A stretch of 41,201 bases of DNA from CAZQQN01 sp964549595 (GTDB lineage Bacteria > Bacteroidota > Bacteroidia > CAILMK01 > CAYYUA01). Positions 33,333 to 41,201 of the stretch are shown piece by piece (within the stretch, counting starts at the first letter, position 1; the number at the start of each line of letters is the position of its first letter). The notes below the pieces were generated by a model. It saw only the letters and a program-made list of their open reading frames with translations, ran no database searches and was not told where the DNA came from. The position numbers and the translations under genes were made by a program. The stretch lies in assembly GCA_964549595.1 (NCBI GenBank), contig CAZJWK010000014.1:1-41201 (forward strand). Direction: 5' to 3'.

Positions 33333-33423
33333 AATGAATGGTTTATTTGACCTGCAAAGTTATGATATCCAGCCCATTTTTGGTAAGCCAAAAAGGGGTT
33401 TACGATTTTTAAAATATTGGCTT

Positions 33424-34634
33424 ATGTTTGGCACTGCACAAAAATTTTACTCAATCTGGCTTCTCATTTTCCTCTTTTCCGGTTGGGCTGAAGCCCAAAA
33501 TGACACCTTAGCCAAACCAAAGAAGGACACCGGAAATAGCTTTGAAATTACTACTGAGGAAAATCCCGAAAAACAAAATTACCTTTCTTTAGGGGGTGCA
33601 GTGCGTTTCAATGCTTACTATAAAAATTGGAAAGGACAGGAAGCCAACCGCAAAAAGTACGGTGATTTAGATTTTGATACATGGCGCATATCAGCCAAAG
33701 GATCCTTTAATAAAGTCATTTTTTCTACCCAATATCGGTTTTACCCGGGTTATCATTTTTTTCATCATGGCTGGATCGGCTATGAATTTTCCCCTTATTC
33801 CAAAATAGCCTTAGGCCTAACCAAGGTTCCTTTTGGTATCCTTCCTTATGCCTCGAACAACTGGTTTGAAATGATGCCTTACTATATCGGACTCGAGGAT
33901 GATTATGACAATGGATTGAAATGGATTTACGATAAAGAACCGTGGGACATAAGGCTTGGATTTTTCAAGAATTCCGAAGGGGGATTTACCGGTCAAAGTT
34001 TAGCCAGCTCCCGTTATTCCTATGATGTATTAGGGCAAAATGAGGAAGTAAATCAAGGGAACGTCCGGGTGGCCTACACTTTTGCCAATACGGAAATTGG
34101 TATTTCCGGGCAATATGGCCAACTTTATAATGATCAAACACAGGATTTTGGGTATCATTACGGCCTATCAGCCCATGCCGAAGGCAATTACGGACCCATT
34201 AACATTAAGCTGGAAGCCATCCAGTTTCATTACAATCCGGATAATACGGTCAACGATGAGCCTTTTGTGCTAATGGGTGCTTATGACTTTCCATACCAGG
34301 TAGCCAAAAAAGGCAGGATGTACGTGGGGGGTATAAGTTATAAATTACCTGTCAGTTGGGATCCAATAAGTGCCCTCACATTTTACAATGATTTCACTTT
34401 TTTGATAAGGCTTATAAAAATTACCGGGATTCAAAGATGAATGTTTTGGGTGTCATGATTGAGGCCGGAAGCGTTTATGCTTATCTGGATGTAGCAGGCG
34501 GTCAAAGCCACCCCTGGATCGGTCCCGTATGGTCCGAAGCATTGTCAAGAGGGCCGAGTCCAAATCCTGAATTAAAAGATCCCGCTCCGGAATGGGCAGT
34601 CCGTTATAACCTAAACATTGGATACTACTTTTAA
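33424..34634 (+). pseudogene. Outer-membrane porin, frameshifted in a T-run
   Basis: A signal peptide (FYSIWLLIFLFSGWAEAQ) is followed by a beta-barrel-type protein with alternating aromatic strands and short turns (LSLGGAVRFNAYYKNW; STQYRFYPGYHFFHHGWIGY; IALGLTKVPFGILPYASNNW). The frame ends early at 34440, but the next frame continues without loss: the strand ALTFYNDFTF is followed by DKAYKNYRDSKMNVLGVMIE and ends in RYNLNIGYYF, a proper barrel end. One extra T in the run of six T's at 34398-34403 would restore one gene of 403 codons. It is either a recent mutation or a base-call error. It lies just before a BCCT betaine transporter and probably lets osmolytes through the outer membrane. 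The ATG at 33424 is chosen for the signal peptide. Confidence 0.8.
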
Positions 34635-34762
34635 ATTTTATACTTTGATTTTCACCACAATAAAGCTTTAAAAGCCAAAATCTTACTATTAAAGGCCGGA
34701 AATCCTCAGGGTTTTATGCCATAAAATCTTGGTTTTTCAGATACAAGATTAATCATTACAAT

Positions 34763-34781
34763 TGCAAAAATTTTTTTTGCA
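34763..34781. repeat. Inverted repeat before the BCCT gene
   Basis: TGCAAAAA (34763-34770) and TTTTTGCA (34774-34781) form a perfect 8-bp inverted repeat around three T's, 35 bp before the BCCT start codon. It may be an operator for an osmotic regulator or a weak hairpin ending transcription of the porin gene. It is AT-rich, so chance is possible. Confidence 0.35.
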
Positions 34782-34816
34782 CAAAGAAATTTTAAATAGG
34801 AGAAATTGACTTTGGT

Positions 34817-36589
34817 ATGGCGGAAACTAATGAACAACATAGCAACAGGCTTGATGAAATGTTCCGCAAACACAATCCGTTTGCGGCCAAACCCAATTCC
34901 ATAAACAGCAATAAATATTTTGATGTCCATCCTCCGGTTTTCTGGGTTGCTTCTTTTTTAGCAGTCTTATTCATTGCCATTACCATCATTTTTGGCGGGG
35001 ATTACATGTACAAACATGTCTTTGAGCCCCTTAAAAATGGTATTTCCAATACAGCAGGGTGGTTTTTTATTTTAACCGTGAATTTTTTCATGGTTTTCAT
35101 CATTATAATAGGCTTTAGTAAATTTGGTAAAATAAGATTGGGTGGAAATGATGCCAGGCCCGAATTTAGTACCCTGGCCTGGTTTTCCATGCTTTTTAGT
35201 GCAGGCATGGGTATTGGTATCATCTTTTACAGTGTGGCAGAGCCTTTAAACCATTACATGAATCCTCCCATGGGCTCTTCCGAAAGCGTGGAGTCCGCCA
35301 AAACAGCCATGAATTTTACTTTTTTACATTGGGGTTTGCATGCATGGTCTATCTATGCATTGGTAGCCCTTGCTTTGGCCTTTTTCTGCTATAACAGGGG
35401 TTTACCCCTTTCCATAAGATCCCTTTTTCACCCCATTTTTGGTAAACGAGTCTATGGCTTATGGGGGGATGTGATTGACATTCTGGCGGTGCTTTCCACC
35501 TTGTTTGGCTTGGCTACTTCACTTGGTATCGGGGTGACTCAGATTAATTCCGGTTTGGGTTACCTTTTTGATAAAGGGGCACACCTATCTATTTTAGGGG
35601 AGGATTCCGAAATTATGGCTTCCGGCAAGCTTGTGGAAATCCTTTTAATTGCGGGCATTACCGCCGTAGCGACCTTGTCTGTTGTTTCCGGTATTGATAA
35701 AGGGGTAAAATTTTTGAGTGAACAAAATATACGAATCGGTGCGCTTTTAATGGTTTTTGTGATCATTGTGGGTCCCACTTTGTTTATATTTGATACTTTG
35801 GTTCAAAACCTTGGTGCTTATATTTCTAATGTCATCGAATTAGGCTTTTGGACGGAACGCTTTGAAGACGCTTCTCACCAGGAAAATAATTGGCAGAATA
35901 CCTGGACCGTTTTCTATTGGTCTTGGTGGATTGCCTGGTCCCCATTTGTAGGCACTTTCATAGCAAGGGTGTCCAAAGGCCGTACCATCAGGGAATTTGT
36001 TTTTGGGGTGTTATTGGTACCCACGCTTATCACTTTTGTTTGGCTCTCCGCCTTTGGAGGATCCGCCATTTTCACCGAATTTAACCCTGATTTATACAGC
36101 GGTTTAAGTGTAGGCCAAATTTCTGTGGATACACCCCCCAGGGCTTTGTTCGTGCTCCTTGACAAATTTCCCTGGAGCATCGTTACTTGTGCGCTGGGCG
36201 TTTTACTGGTAGCCAGTTTCTTTGTCACCTCGTCAGATTCCGGCTCATTGGTGGTCGATAGCTTAACTTCCGGTGGCAAGATTGATGCACCGGTGGGTCA
36301 GCGGATTTTCTGGGCCAATACGGAAGGAGCCGTGGCTGCCGTCTTATTGTATGCCGGAGGATTGCAAGCCCTCCAAACAGCCGTTATAACTACGGGGTTA
36401 CCCTTTGCCCTTATCCTGATCGGGATGTGCATAAGCCTTTATAAAGGACTACAAACTGAATACGCAGAAGAGATGGAAAAAGAAAGGGTGAAAGAAAGGC
36501 AATCTTATTATGAATTACTTAAGGACCTCGTATCCAAAAGAAAGGGCCGGGACAGTGATAAGAAAGAGGAAGAACGAAAAGACAAATAA
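34817..36589 (+). CDS. BCCT-family glycine betaine/choline transporter
   Basis: A secondary transporter of the betaine-choline-carnitine family in the inner membrane, 590 residues with about 12 helices. The sodium-coupling signature GMGIG occurs at residues 130-134 (SAGMGIGIIFYSVAEP), as in Na+-driven BetP, and the Trp-rich substrate segment WTVFYWSWWIAWSPF follows at about 363-377, ending in RGRTIREF-like SKGRTIREFV. The C-terminal tail of ~60 residues is strongly charged (EMEKERVKERQSYY and further Lys/Glu), which in BetP senses potassium and osmotic stress. It is followed by a universal stress protein and a betaine-type binding protein. Likely role: uptake of glycine betaine under salt stress. 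Confidence 0.95.
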   Translation: MAETNEQHSNRLDEMFRKHNPFAAKPNSINSNKYFDVHPPVFWVASFLAVLFIAITIIFGGDYMYKHVFEPLKNGISNTAGWFFILTVNFFMVFIIIIGFSKFGKIRLGGNDARPEFSTLAWFSMLFSAGMGIGIIFYSVAEPLNHYMNPPMGSSESVESAKTAMNFTFLHWGLHAWSIYALVALALAFFCYNRGLPLSIRSLFHPIFGKRVYGLWGDVIDILAVLSTLFGLATSLGIGVTQINSGLGYLFDKGAHLSILGEDSEIMASGKLVEILLIAGITAVATLSVVSGIDKGVKFLSEQNIRIGALLMVFVIIVGPTLFIFDTLVQNLGAYISNVIELGFWTERFEDASHQENNWQNTWTVFYWSWWIAWSPFVGTFIARVSKGRTIREFVFGVLLVPTLITFVWLSAFGGSAIFTEFNPDLYSGLSVGQISVDTPPRALFVLLDKFPWSIVTCALGVLLVASFFVTSSDSGSLVVDSLTSGGKIDAPVGQRIFWANTEGAVAAVLLYAGGLQALQTAVITTGLPFALILIGMCISLYKGLQTEYAEEMEKERVKERQSYYELLKDLVSKRKGRDSDKKEEERKDK

Positions 36590-36631
36590 ACCAGGCTTAT
36601 ACCATAAAAGCCTATTAAAGCAAATATAGCC

Positions 36632-37549
36632 ATGTATCAGCTTAAAAAACTCATTGTTTTTCTGGACCTTTCTAACATGGATGATCTCCTGATCAACTAT
36701 GTATCATTCTTAGCAGACGCCTTTAAAGCGGATAAGGTCATTTTTTTCCACGTTATTGAAACAATGGACTTGCCTGACGATGTCTATGAGATGTTACAGG
36801 AAATGGAAGAATCCATAGATGAAGTCATAAAAAAAGAGTTACAAGGCAAGATCAATAATAATTTTAAAACGGAGGGAAGGGTTGAGACCGAACTCCGGGT
36901 AAAGCAAGGCAATCCGACCGAAGCCATTTTAAGAGAAGCAGAGGAAGAAAAAGTGGATTTGGCCATAATGGGTAAAAAAACCGGTTTCAAAGGCAAAGGC
37001 ATTCTTTCCGGTAAGATTGTTCGCCTGATCCATTGCTCTACCCTCATTTTGCCTGAAACCAGTCAACCCAAATTAGAAAAAATGTTGGTACCCATTGATT
37101 TTTCCAAGCACTCCCAAATGGCGTTAAGACAAGCCATGAAGATCAGTGAAAATTTGGATTCGGAAATTGTTTGCCAAAACGTTTATAGTATTCCTACCCA
37201 TTTTTACCCTTACATTTCTTCTACTTCAAAGATGGATAAGCCCATCATTGAAAAAGCCAAAAAGGATTATGACAAATTCCTTAAAAAAGTGGCCAAACCT
37301 AAGCCCCAAATCCGTTGTGAATTCACAAAAGATGAGGGAGATGATGCTTCTCAAAAAATTTACGACTTAGCAATAAAGGAAAGGGCCGATTTAATTGTAG
37401 TCGGTTCTAAAGGCCTTACGGATACCGCTTCCTACTTAATCGGTAGTACGGCTGAAAAGTTAACTTCCTATGACAAAACCATTCCTATTCTGATTTTTAA
37501 GGATAAAGAAGCCAATTACGGCTTTTTAGATATGCTTCTTAACCGGTAA
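36632..37549 (+). CDS. Universal stress protein, two Usp domains
   Basis: A cytoplasmic protein of 305 residues made of two UspA domains (about 1-145 and 150-290). The second keeps the ATP-binding pattern G-2x-G-9x-G-S (VVGSKGLTDTASYLIGST), so it should bind nucleotide. The first has a looser form (IMGKKTGFKGKGILSGKIV). It starts 42 bp after the BCCT gene on the same strand; a small inverted repeat (AGGCTT / AAGCCT, 36593-36613) lies between. Usp proteins next to transporters often tune the transporter to energy state. Here the neighbours suggest a link with osmotic adaptation, which is inference. Confidence 0.93.
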   Translation: MYQLKKLIVFLDLSNMDDLLINYVSFLADAFKADKVIFFHVIETMDLPDDVYEMLQEMEESIDEVIKKELQGKINNNFKTEGRVETELRVKQGNPTEAILREAEEEKVDLAIMGKKTGFKGKGILSGKIVRLIHCSTLILPETSQPKLEKMLVPIDFSKHSQMALRQAMKISENLDSEIVCQNVYSIPTHFYPYISSTSKMDKPIIEKAKKDYDKFLKKVAKPKPQIRCEFTKDEGDDASQKIYDLAIKERADLIVVGSKGLTDTASYLIGSTAEKLTSYDKTIPILIFKDKEANYGFLDMLLNR

Positions 37550-37642
37550 CCGGGCCATTCGCTTAAATTTAAGCAGTAATTTGGCAAGGATGGTTTTTTT
37601 TCATATTTTTCGGCATTCTTAGAATCGATTAAAATCTTAAAC

Positions 37643-38647
37643 ATGCGGAACAACAGTGGTTCAAAATGGGCTTTTTCGCTCTTTTTGGCTTTATTCAGCC
37701 TTATGCTTTTTTTAGGAGGTTGCCAGAATAAAAATTCACAAGATCAAGGAAAACCCAACAACCATTCGAAAAAGCAAGTGAGCCGGTTTCTGGATTCAGT
37801 GCAAAAGGAACAAAAACTCAATGGCAGAGAGCAGCCTTCTATTGGAAAGGGTTCTAAAAATCCTTACGATTCCAATACCATTGATATTGGCTATGTCAAT
37901 TGGACTGAAGGCATTGCCATGACCTATTTGGTGGAAGAAATCATTGAACAAAAATTCGGTTACTCGGTAAATAAACGATTGGGGCATATCGGTGAGGTCC
38001 TCGACTCGCTTGCCTGGGGAACTAATGACTTTTTCCTGGATCATTGGCTTTCAGCAGATTCAACCTTAGGAGAAATGAATGATTGCGTAGACCTGGGTAT
38101 AAATTACCGGGGGGCCAAAATGGGCTTAGTTGTTCCGGAATACATGGATATTGAATCCATTAATCAATTGAACGATATCAAATCCAAAACCGATGGAAAA
38201 ATTGTGGGTATTGATGCCGGTTCAGACCTAATGCAAAAGACGCGTAAAGCGATTAAAACTTATGGCCTGGACTACCACTTAACCTTTTCAAGCGGTCCTG
38301 CCATGACCAATAGACTGCAAAAAGCCATTGAGGACAAAGAACCAATTGTAGTGACTGGTTGGGCACCCCACTGGAAATTTTCCAGATTCAACTTAAAGTT
38401 TTTAAAAGATCCGGAATATGTTTATGGCATTTCCAAAAACATTCATACGTTGGCTCGCAAAGGATTACAAAAGGATCACCCTAAAGTGGCCAAATTCCTT
38501 AAGCGCTTTAGCATGAACAAACAACAAATGGGCAACTTAATAAGGACTTTTGCGGCCAATGATGATTGGGATCAAGCTTCTGAAAAATGGGTAAAAGAAC
38601 ATGAAGAGTTGGTAAACCAGTGGCTTAAAGGCCTAAAAGAAAATTGA
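37643..38647 (+). CDS. Glycine betaine-type substrate-binding lipoprotein (orphan)
   Basis: A lipoprotein (cysteine at 27 in LMLFLGGC) with the OpuAC/ProX-type binding domain for quaternary amines. The aromatic residues that box the trimethylammonium group are in place: GYVNWTEGIAMTYLVEEI, FFLDHWLSAD and VVTGWAPHWKF. A linker of ~60 polar residues separates the lipid anchor from the domain. Such proteins normally serve an ABC importer, but no permease or ATPase gene is nearby; the neighbours are a BCCT transporter and a universal stress protein. It may feed a distant ABC system or hand substrate to the BCCT transporter. The end of the gene is intact. Confidence 0.9.
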   Translation: MRNNSGSKWAFSLFLALFSLMLFLGGCQNKNSQDQGKPNNHSKKQVSRFLDSVQKEQKLNGREQPSIGKGSKNPYDSNTIDIGYVNWTEGIAMTYLVEEIIEQKFGYSVNKRLGHIGEVLDSLAWGTNDFFLDHWLSADSTLGEMNDCVDLGINYRGAKMGLVVPEYMDIESINQLNDIKSKTDGKIVGIDAGSDLMQKTRKAIKTYGLDYHLTFSSGPAMTNRLQKAIEDKEPIVVTGWAPHWKFSRFNLKFLKDPEYVYGISKNIHTLARKGLQKDHPKVAKFLKRFSMNKQQMGNLIRTFAANDDWDQASEKWVKEHEELVNQWLKGLKEN

Positions 38648-38743
38648 ATATTCATTTCCTTCTTTATTGAAAAGATGATCCCTCTAACCCCTCACTTTCC
38701 ATTTAAGGTTGTTAGGTTATCCTGAACTTTCGTAACAAATTTT

Positions 38744-39919
38744 ATGCGCCCTTTCATACGGTTAAACTATGCAGTGAATATCATCGAAACTTATACCCAA
38801 AATGAACCCCTTAGTGTCCATCTTAACCGTTTTTTCAAAACCCATAAAAAAATGGGTTCAAAAGATCGCAGGGTATTAAGGGCATTCGTGTACCATTATT
38901 TTCGCTTAGGGGGCGCACAAAATCATTTTTCAATCAAAAAGGGGCTTGTTTTAGGGCATTTTCTTTGTTCCTGCCGAATGGATGAGCTTATTGAATATTG
39001 GCTACCGAAGGAAACCCCATTCCATCCCGATCAAATTAAAAAGCCCGTTCCGGAGAAATTCAAACTTTTGCAGAATTACTATCCGGATATTTCGGCAACC
39101 CATGTTTTTCCCTTTTATGAATGGCTTACCAACGAAATTCCTTTTTACCCTTTTTTATATTCCTTATTTGAACAGCCATTGGTTTATTGCTACCACTATA
39201 ACAATCAGCCCAAATACCTGGAAAAAGCTTTAAAGGAAAACCAAATCCCTTTTTCCCAAAAAAGCGTCAATGGTTTCGGAGTACCCCCGGAAACGCCCTT
39301 AGCCAAGCTTGCCCCTTATCAGGCCAATGAAATAGTCATACAGGACTTATCGGTACAACAAATCTTTTCCGGCATTAACTTTAAAAAGGCACAAACCTGG
39401 TGGGATTGCTGTGCCGGTTCAGGGGGCAAAAGCATTTTACTCAAATATTTTGAACCAAAAGTTTCCTTATGGGTCTCTGATAAACGAAAAACCATTCTTA
39501 ACAACTTAATAAAAAGGTTTCACCAATTAGGAATAAACCATTTCTCATCTAAAAACTGGGATTTAGCCCGATATGAGCCGCATTTCCTGCCTGATCCTGT
39601 TGACGGTATCATCCTGGATGCTCCTTGCTCGGGATCCGGAACCTGGCTCAGAACACCGGAAAACCTGGTAAACACCACTAAAAGGGATATTGAAAAATAC
39701 CTGGCGAAGCAAATGGCCATTGCCCGGAATGCCACAAAGGCCTTAAATCCTAAGGGCAAATTGGTTTACATTACTTGTTCGGTATTTCAACAAGAAAATG
39801 AGGATATGGTAACGTGGATTAAGCAAAACCTGGGGCTAACCTGCCTGGAACAAAACTACTTCGAAGGGTATCACCATAAAGCAGAAACCTTATTCCGGGC
39901 TGTATTTGAAAAGCCTTGA
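38744..39919 (+). CDS. RsmB/NOP2-family RNA (cytosine-5) methyltransferase
   Basis: A SAM-dependent methyltransferase that makes m5C in rRNA or tRNA. The catalytic cysteines can be read: C295 in DAPCSGSGTW (motif IV) and C345 in YITCSVF (motif VI). The SAM site is CCAGSGGKS (motif I). The N-terminal ~170 residues are the RNA-binding part (SKDRRVLRAFVYHYFRLG, then SSLDEL-like RMDELIEYWLP), resembling the NusB-like region of RsmB in a short form. At 391 residues it is shorter than E. coli RsmB. A different target rRNA or tRNA base is possible. It begins 96 bp after the binding-protein gene. Confidence 0.9.
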   Translation: MRPFIRLNYAVNIIETYTQNEPLSVHLNRFFKTHKKMGSKDRRVLRAFVYHYFRLGGAQNHFSIKKGLVLGHFLCSCRMDELIEYWLPKETPFHPDQIKKPVPEKFKLLQNYYPDISATHVFPFYEWLTNEIPFYPFLYSLFEQPLVYCYHYNNQPKYLEKALKENQIPFSQKSVNGFGVPPETPLAKLAPYQANEIVIQDLSVQQIFSGINFKKAQTWWDCCAGSGGKSILLKYFEPKVSLWVSDKRKTILNNLIKRFHQLGINHFSSKNWDLARYEPHFLPDPVDGIILDAPCSGSGTWLRTPENLVNTTKRDIEKYLAKQMAIARNATKALNPKGKLVYITCSVFQQENEDMVTWIKQNLGLTCLEQNYFEGYHHKAETLFRAVFEKP

Positions 39920-40318
39920 ACCATTTATTGATCCTACTGTGCCAATGAAACTATTTTCACCCCAACGCCCTACCAAAAATTTTAAGATAACAATGGCTAC
40001 CCTTAGGGCATCAATGAATAACATCAAATTTATACTTTATTCCAGGCATTGCGGAGACTCCAGCTTATCTCTTTAATTTTCCCGGGCCTCCAGCCTTTAA
40101 TATGAAGCAGTCCCGTTAGCAATTTTCGATTGGTCCAAGCCTGAATGAGCTAAACGCAAACGGCCTTTTGCCAACAGCCAAAAGTAAAGATGTCCGTGAA
40201 CATTGAACCTTTAACCCACCCGAAGCGCTTTAACCCAACTCTCAGAAAAATGGAAGTAGCGCCTAAAAATTCGGGAATTAATACCTTTGTAAAACAATCA
40301 TTTATAAAAAGGGTCATA
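39920..40318. other. Non-coding stretch before pcm
   Basis: About 400 bp between the RNA methyltransferase and the chosen pcm start. The frame of pcm is open upstream to 40190 but that part (43 residues) has no similarity to the family and contains a good -7 promoter box, so I treat it as non-coding. A short minus-strand run without stops occurs near 40037-40155, too short and unrecognised to call. Confidence 0.5.
40282..40289 (+). promoter_or_regulatory. pcm -7 promoter element
   Basis: TACCTTTG, a full match to TAnnTTTG, lies 29 bp before the GTG at 40319. Transcription would start near 40295 and give a short leader. No TTTG is found at the usual distance upstream. It supports the GTG rather than the ATG at 40190 as the start of pcm. 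Confidence 0.4.
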
Positions 40319-40969
40319 GTGAAAGATAGCTACCGGTTTAAGGGGTTAAGAAAAAAATTGGTGCAACAACTGCAGGCAAAGGGGATTCTGGATCAAGATG
40401 TTTTGGATGCCTTTGAAAAGGTGCCAAGGCATTTTTTTCTGGATACAGCATTTGCGGAACATGCTTATGAGGATAAACCTTTTCCCATCGGTGAAGGTCA
40501 AACCATATCACAGCCTTACACAGTCGCTTACCAAACCGATTTACTTGATGTGAAACCGGGTAATAAAGTGTTAGAAATTGGTACAGGATCCGGTTATCAA
40601 GCTTGTATTCTGGCCGAGTTAGGTGCCGAGGTATACACCATTGAACGGGTTAAAACGCTTTACGAAACGGCAAAAAATATCCTTTGGGAGTTGGGTTATA
40701 CCAATATCTACCCCTATCACGGTGACGGGACCCTGGGTTTACCGGAGGAAGCCCCTTTTGACCGAATCATTGTCACAGCCGGTGCACCTGATATACCCCA
40801 AACTTACCTGGAACAAATGGCTATTGGTGGAATCATGGTAATTCCCGTTGGCGGAGAAGCCGTTCAAAAAATGTTCAAGGTCGTTAAAACCGGCAAAAAT
40901 CACTATGAAAAAGAGACTTATTCAGATTTTCGCTTTGTGTCCCTAAGGGGCAAAGCGGGATGGGAATAA
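40319..40969 (+). CDS. pcm: Protein-L-isoaspartate O-methyltransferase
   Basis: Repairs aged proteins by methylating isoaspartate residues with SAM. Motif I is VLEIGTGSGYQACILAELG. Family-specific parts are VPRHFFLDTAFAEHAYEDKP, then IGEGQTISQPYTVAYQTDLL, and the end FVSLRGKAGW. Starting at the GTG at 40319 the protein begins VKDSYRFKGLRKKLVQQL, as in other Bacteroidota Pcm proteins, and has 216 residues, the family norm. The ATG at 40190 would add 43 residues without similarity. It stands alone, after a non-coding stretch. An imperfect hairpin TTTGCC / GGCAAA follows the stop at about 40981-41000 but lacks a T-run. Confidence 0.93.
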   Translation: MKDSYRFKGLRKKLVQQLQAKGILDQDVLDAFEKVPRHFFLDTAFAEHAYEDKPFPIGEGQTISQPYTVAYQTDLLDVKPGNKVLEIGTGSGYQACILAELGAEVYTIERVKTLYETAKNILWELGYTNIYPYHGDGTLGLPEEAPFDRIIVTAGAPDIPQTYLEQMAIGGIMVIPVGGEAVQKMFKVVKTGKNHYEKETYSDFRFVSLRGKAGWE

Positions 40970-41092
40970 AAAGCCTCTTCCTTTGCCGTTTAAAAGGCAA
41001 AAAAATTAGGGAATAGAATCAGCCGCCTTAACCATACGCTTGGATTGAAAGGTTTGTCCCGGCTAAACTCATGTTTTATTTTACCCTGGTGA

Positions 41093-41201
41093 AGGGGAAT
41101 AACCTACTACCCCAATGATGCGAGTGGCGATCGGGTAAGGAAAGCTTTAGAAAACAACGGGGATATAAAAGACCGGATTTATTCGGGAGACTACGAGGTA
41201 T
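41093..41201 (+). CDS. RHS/YD-repeat protein fragment at window edge
   Basis: The last 109 bases are open in one plus frame after a TGA at 41090-41092 and read as the conserved core of RHS/SpvB-type repeat proteins: ITYYPNDASGDRVRKAL, then KDRIYSGDYEV, cut by the window end. In RHS proteins of Bacteroidota the common form is YYDASGxRVRK followed by RIYLGxYE. No start codon or signal peptide precedes it, and the stop lies only a few codons upstream, so this is either a gene fragment left by recombination or the 3' part of a frameshifted gene. Nothing else was seen between 40970 and 41090. Confidence 0.5.

Noticed and set aside
40037..40155. Minus-strand stop-free run with a protein-like stretch near the RNA methyltransferase
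   Set aside because: Only about 38 codons, no start codon, no recognised family; likely chance.
40981..41000. Hairpin TTTGCC / GGCAAA after pcm as a terminator
   Set aside because: The stem is followed by A's and not T's on the plus strand, and no minus-strand gene ends there.
1..41201. CRISPR arrays, tRNA or rRNA genes, riboswitches
   Set aside because: No regularly spaced repeats, cloverleaf-like sequences or known riboswitch cores were seen in the intergenic regions read by eye; a tRNAscan or Infernal run could not be done.

Overview
The window looks like a stretch of chromosome from a free-living member of the Bacteroidota (Cytophagales-like; order not certain). Supporting signs are: a secreted protein with a C-terminal Por/T9SS sorting domain; Bacteroidota-type promoter elements (TAnnTTTG, with TTTG or TTTA about 19-21 bp upstream) before several genes; general lack of Shine-Dalgarno sequences; a long RecQ with a C-terminal helix-turn-helix tail; and many small lipoproteins. 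It is a draft scaffold. Two runs of exactly 100 N (6016-6115, 9096-9195) and one of 10 N (27345-27354) are placeholders, so reading frames must not be carried across them.

Layout. 231-1151 is a Tat-exported aldo/keto reductase. 1155-4160 is a degraded accessory strip: a broken minus-strand gene, two unknown genes, a minimal nucleotidyltransferase behind an antitoxin-like gene with an internal stop, and a frameshifted ISL3 transposase remnant. 4168-5114 is a small operon (membrane protein plus winged-helix regulator) with a clear promoter that has a palindrome between its two boxes. 5251-6508 is the strangest part: the promoter, leader and first 26 codons of valS occur twice as a near-perfect direct repeat 1109 bp apart, around a coiled-coil gene, a scaffold gap and the tail of another gene. 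valS, guaA and leuS follow (6432-13560).

13708-17806 holds a DUF3298-like secreted protein, an EamA exporter and a divergent SDR / secreted AGE-family epimerase operon. 18206-19135 is a tandem small heat-shock protein pair, ended by a strong terminator; the second gene has a perfect Shine-Dalgarno sequence. 19283-20962 is a T9SS cargo protein made of two copies of one domain. 21034-24467 is the lower part of histidine degradation (hutI, ftcD) with an HDAC-family deacetylase at its end. It is divergent, by only 19 bp, from a gamma-carbonic-anhydrase-like protein. 25116-31680 has a UbiA-like membrane protein, recQ, an unknown secreted protein, a POTRA/beta-barrel protein and a Ppx/GppA phosphatase.

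31703-33332 is a lipoprotein / SCO1 / cytochrome c operon on the minus strand. 33424-38647, on the plus strand, looks like one osmolyte-uptake locus: an outer-membrane porin (carrying a one-base frameshift), a BCCT betaine transporter, a double-domain universal stress protein and a betaine-type substrate-binding lipoprotein with no ABC permease or ATPase beside it. 38744-40969 has an RsmB-like RNA cytosine methyltransferase and protein-isoaspartate methyltransferase. The last 110 bases hold a piece of an RHS/YD-repeat protein running off the window. No tRNA, rRNA or CRISPR array was seen.

The best candidates for something new are the valS 5'-end duplication with its insert, and the porin-BCCT-Usp-orphan binding protein locus.
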